A DNA stretch of 64,000 nt, taken from the NCBI GenBank assembly GCA_023423895.1, contig JAFAER010000126.1, positions 52,034-116,033 on the forward strand. The letters run 5' to 3'. This document shows, in pieces, positions 63,052 through 64,000 of the stretch (position 1 is the first letter of the stretch; each line of letters opens with the position of its first letter). The stretch is from Pseudomonadota bacterium. Lineage in GTDB: Bacteria; Myxococcota_A; Polyangia; Polyangiales; Polyangiaceae. Both the position numbers and the translations under genes were made by a program. The notes below the pieces were generated by a model. The model saw only the letters and a program-made list of their open reading frames with translations, did no database searches and had not been told where the DNA came from.

Positions 63052-63597
63052 ATGACGACCACCGATTCGGCCGCTCTCGCTCGCTTCCTCGATGTCTTTC
63101 CCGATTGGCTTCGTTCGCTCGGCGAAGACGCCGGCGCATTGGGGGCCGTCGTCGAGGGAGATGCGAACGAAGACGCCAGGCGCTACGTCGCGTCCGGACT
63201 GAACTACATCTTCAAGTCGCTGGACCTGATCCCCGACGGCATCGACGACCTCGGCTTCTGCGACGATGCGTTCGTCCTTCGCGTGGCTGCGTCGCTCGCG
63301 TGCGACGAGGGCGGAGCGGCCCGTGAGGGGACGCTCGGTCGCCTCGCCGACGAAGCGAAGCACGTCCAAGAGTTCCTCGAGGAGGACTACGGGCGTCTCG
63401 TCACCTACGTCCAGAACCTCCGCAAGGGAGCGGCCCGTGGCCGAACGGTCGAGGACATCATCGCGGACAACTCGGCCCGCGCTGCGTTCGTCCACGAGGT
63501 GAACGCGTGGGCGAACGAATATCAGGTCCCTGCCTTCACACGTGACGTGAAGACGCTGATCAAGCTGAAGGCATTCCTGAACGCGAAGCTCGCCTGA
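63052..63597 (+). CDS. DUF1232 (YkvA-like) protein
   Basis: A 181-residue protein. The DUF1232 core is YIFKSLDLIPDGIDDLGFCD with DAFVLRVAASLA, a short amphipathic/hydrophobic unit found in the YkvA family. The C-terminal half is helical (HVQEFLEEDYGRLVTYVQNL, DVKTLIKLKAFLNAKLA). No signal peptide. Function unknown. It is flanked on both sides by REP-like repeats. Confidence 0.7.
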   Translation: MTTTDSAALARFLDVFPDWLRSLGEDAGALGAVVEGDANEDARRYVASGLNYIFKSLDLIPDGIDDLGFCDDAFVLRVAASLACDEGGAAREGTLGRLADEAKHVQEFLEEDYGRLVTYVQNLRKGAARGRTVEDIIADNSARAAFVHEVNAWANEYQVPAFTRDVKTLIKLKAFLNAKLA

Positions 63598-63635
63598 GTC
63601 TCGGCGCGCGCGCGCCGGCGAGCCCCCAACGTGAC

Positions 63636-63659
63636 GTCGGTAGGATTTGACCTGCCGGC
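63636..63659 (+). repeat. REP hairpin, copy 1
   Basis: GTCGGTAGG, a 6-nt loop, then CCTGCCGGC: nine pairs counting two G-T wobbles. It is preceded by AACGTGAC, shared with the other copies. It lies about 150 bp upstream of the REP-associated transposase. Confidence 0.75.
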
Positions 63660-63733
63660 GGCGGCACGGTTGCGCCGGCGGCCCCCACCGACCCACCCAA
63701 CCCACAACCCAACCCAAACAACCCAAACATAAC

Positions 63734-63759
63734 GTCGGTAGGTTTTCGATCCTGCCGGC
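63734..63759 (+). repeat. REP hairpin, copy 2
   Basis: GTCGGTAGG, an 8-nt loop, then CCTGCCGGC, with the same stem as copy 1 about 98 bp away. It is preceded by ACATAAC. Between the copies is a C-rich, CCCAAC-type low-complexity stretch (63681-63730). Confidence 0.75.
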
Positions 63760-63812
63760 GGCCGGACGATTTTGCGCAACTCGGGGGCGCGGCGGCCGAC
63801 GGGAGGGGGACG

Positions 63813-64000
63813 ATGACGGCGCCGCGGCAGATCCTCGAGGGGCAGTTCTATTTGGTGACGCGGCGCACCTGGAACCGGACGTTCTTTCTGCGGCCGGGGC
63901 CGGAGATCAACCGGATGTTCGACTACTGCCTGGCGGAGGCAGCAAAGAAGCACGGCATCGATCTCATCGCATGGTGCGCGATGAGCAATCACTACCACGC
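63813..64000 (+). CDS. REP-associated tyrosine transposase (RAYT), partial
   Basis: The first 62 codons are visible, and the window ends inside the gene. ATG 63813 follows GGGAGGGGG. The sequence TAPRQILEGQFYLVTRRTWN then continues to IDLIAWCAMSNHYHA, the start of the Y1/TnpA_REP fold with its HUH motif (His-Tyr-His). RAYTs are single-copy domesticated transposases that mobilise REP/BIME hairpins. Matching hairpins lie immediately upstream. The catalytic Tyr lies beyond the window. Confidence 0.88.
   Translation, partial: MTAPRQILEGQFYLVTRRTWNRTFFLRPGPEINRMFDYCLAEAAKKHGIDLIAWCAMSNHYH

Overview
The window is a high-GC bacterial chromosome segment. It encodes hybrid histidine kinases, two Hanks-type Ser/Thr kinases, an FHA-fused sigma-54-activator-like protein, and many Cys-rich or low-complexity lipoproteins. 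Together with a wealth of GTG/TTG starts, these point to a myxobacterium (Myxococcota, Polyangia-like; a Labilithrix-type organism is a guess). I see no rRNA, tRNA, CRISPR array, prophage or complete insertion sequence. The only mobile-type gene is a REP-associated tyrosine transposase cut by the right edge, with matching REP hairpins before it.

Layout. 0-4.3 kb: a LysR regulator fused in frame to an Rnk/GreA-C-like domain, a ribosome-hibernation protein, a guanidinium exporter behind a guanidine-III riboswitch, a TPR/winged-helix regulator and a beta-propeller protein. 4.3-10.3 kb: glmS, a trypsin-like lipoprotein, a TPR protein, an isopropylmalate-dehydrogenase-type enzyme and a lipoprotein. 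10.3-18.3 kb: a signalling block with two divergent hybrid histidine kinases, a kinase-less GAF-PAS protein and a small partner. 18.3-26.4 kb: HAD hydrolase, alanine dehydrogenase, an ECF-type sigma factor with a membrane protein (probable anti-sigma), pyrD, a quinone-reductase-like SDR, a TetR regulator and a diiron ferritin-like protein. 26.5-34.5 kb: a Pro-rich membrane protein, a Kelch-like lipoprotein, a PEGA-domain Ser/Thr kinase, a TPR protein, a DUF4403-like lipoprotein and a beta-propeller gene remnant. 34.5-40.4 kb: a succinate dehydrogenase operon (sdhC-sdhA-sdhB), glutaryl-CoA dehydrogenase and trmL. 40.4-46.8 kb: a GTS-repeat lipoprotein, an outer-membrane barrel overlapping a cytochrome P460 lipoprotein, two zinc-ribbon membrane proteins, pterin dehydratase, RNase III and a parvulin-like protein. 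46.9-51.5 kb: an unknown basic protein, then a histidine kinase / queuosine-precursor transporter / zincin operon. 51.6-56.9 kb: a cupredoxin and two Cys-rich lipoproteins, a degenerate FHA-AAA+ regulator and a vWA lipoprotein. 57-64 kb: pheS, pheT, a Ser/Thr kinase, a DUF1232 protein, REPs and the partial transposase.

Themes. Most genes are housekeeping metabolism interleaved with lineage-style signalling and envelope genes. The most unusual signals are not single genes. Short 6-12 bp tandem repeats abut the stop codons of at least five genes, and in one place they form an inverted pair between sdhC and sdhA. There are also several perfect palindromes just upstream of starts, an unusual LysR-Rnk fusion, and a guanidine-III riboswitch outside its best-known (actinobacterial) setting.

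Limits: all functional calls come from reading protein motifs and DNA by eye. Start codons are inferred from Shine-Dalgarno-like sequence, signal peptides and family length, and many are uncertain.
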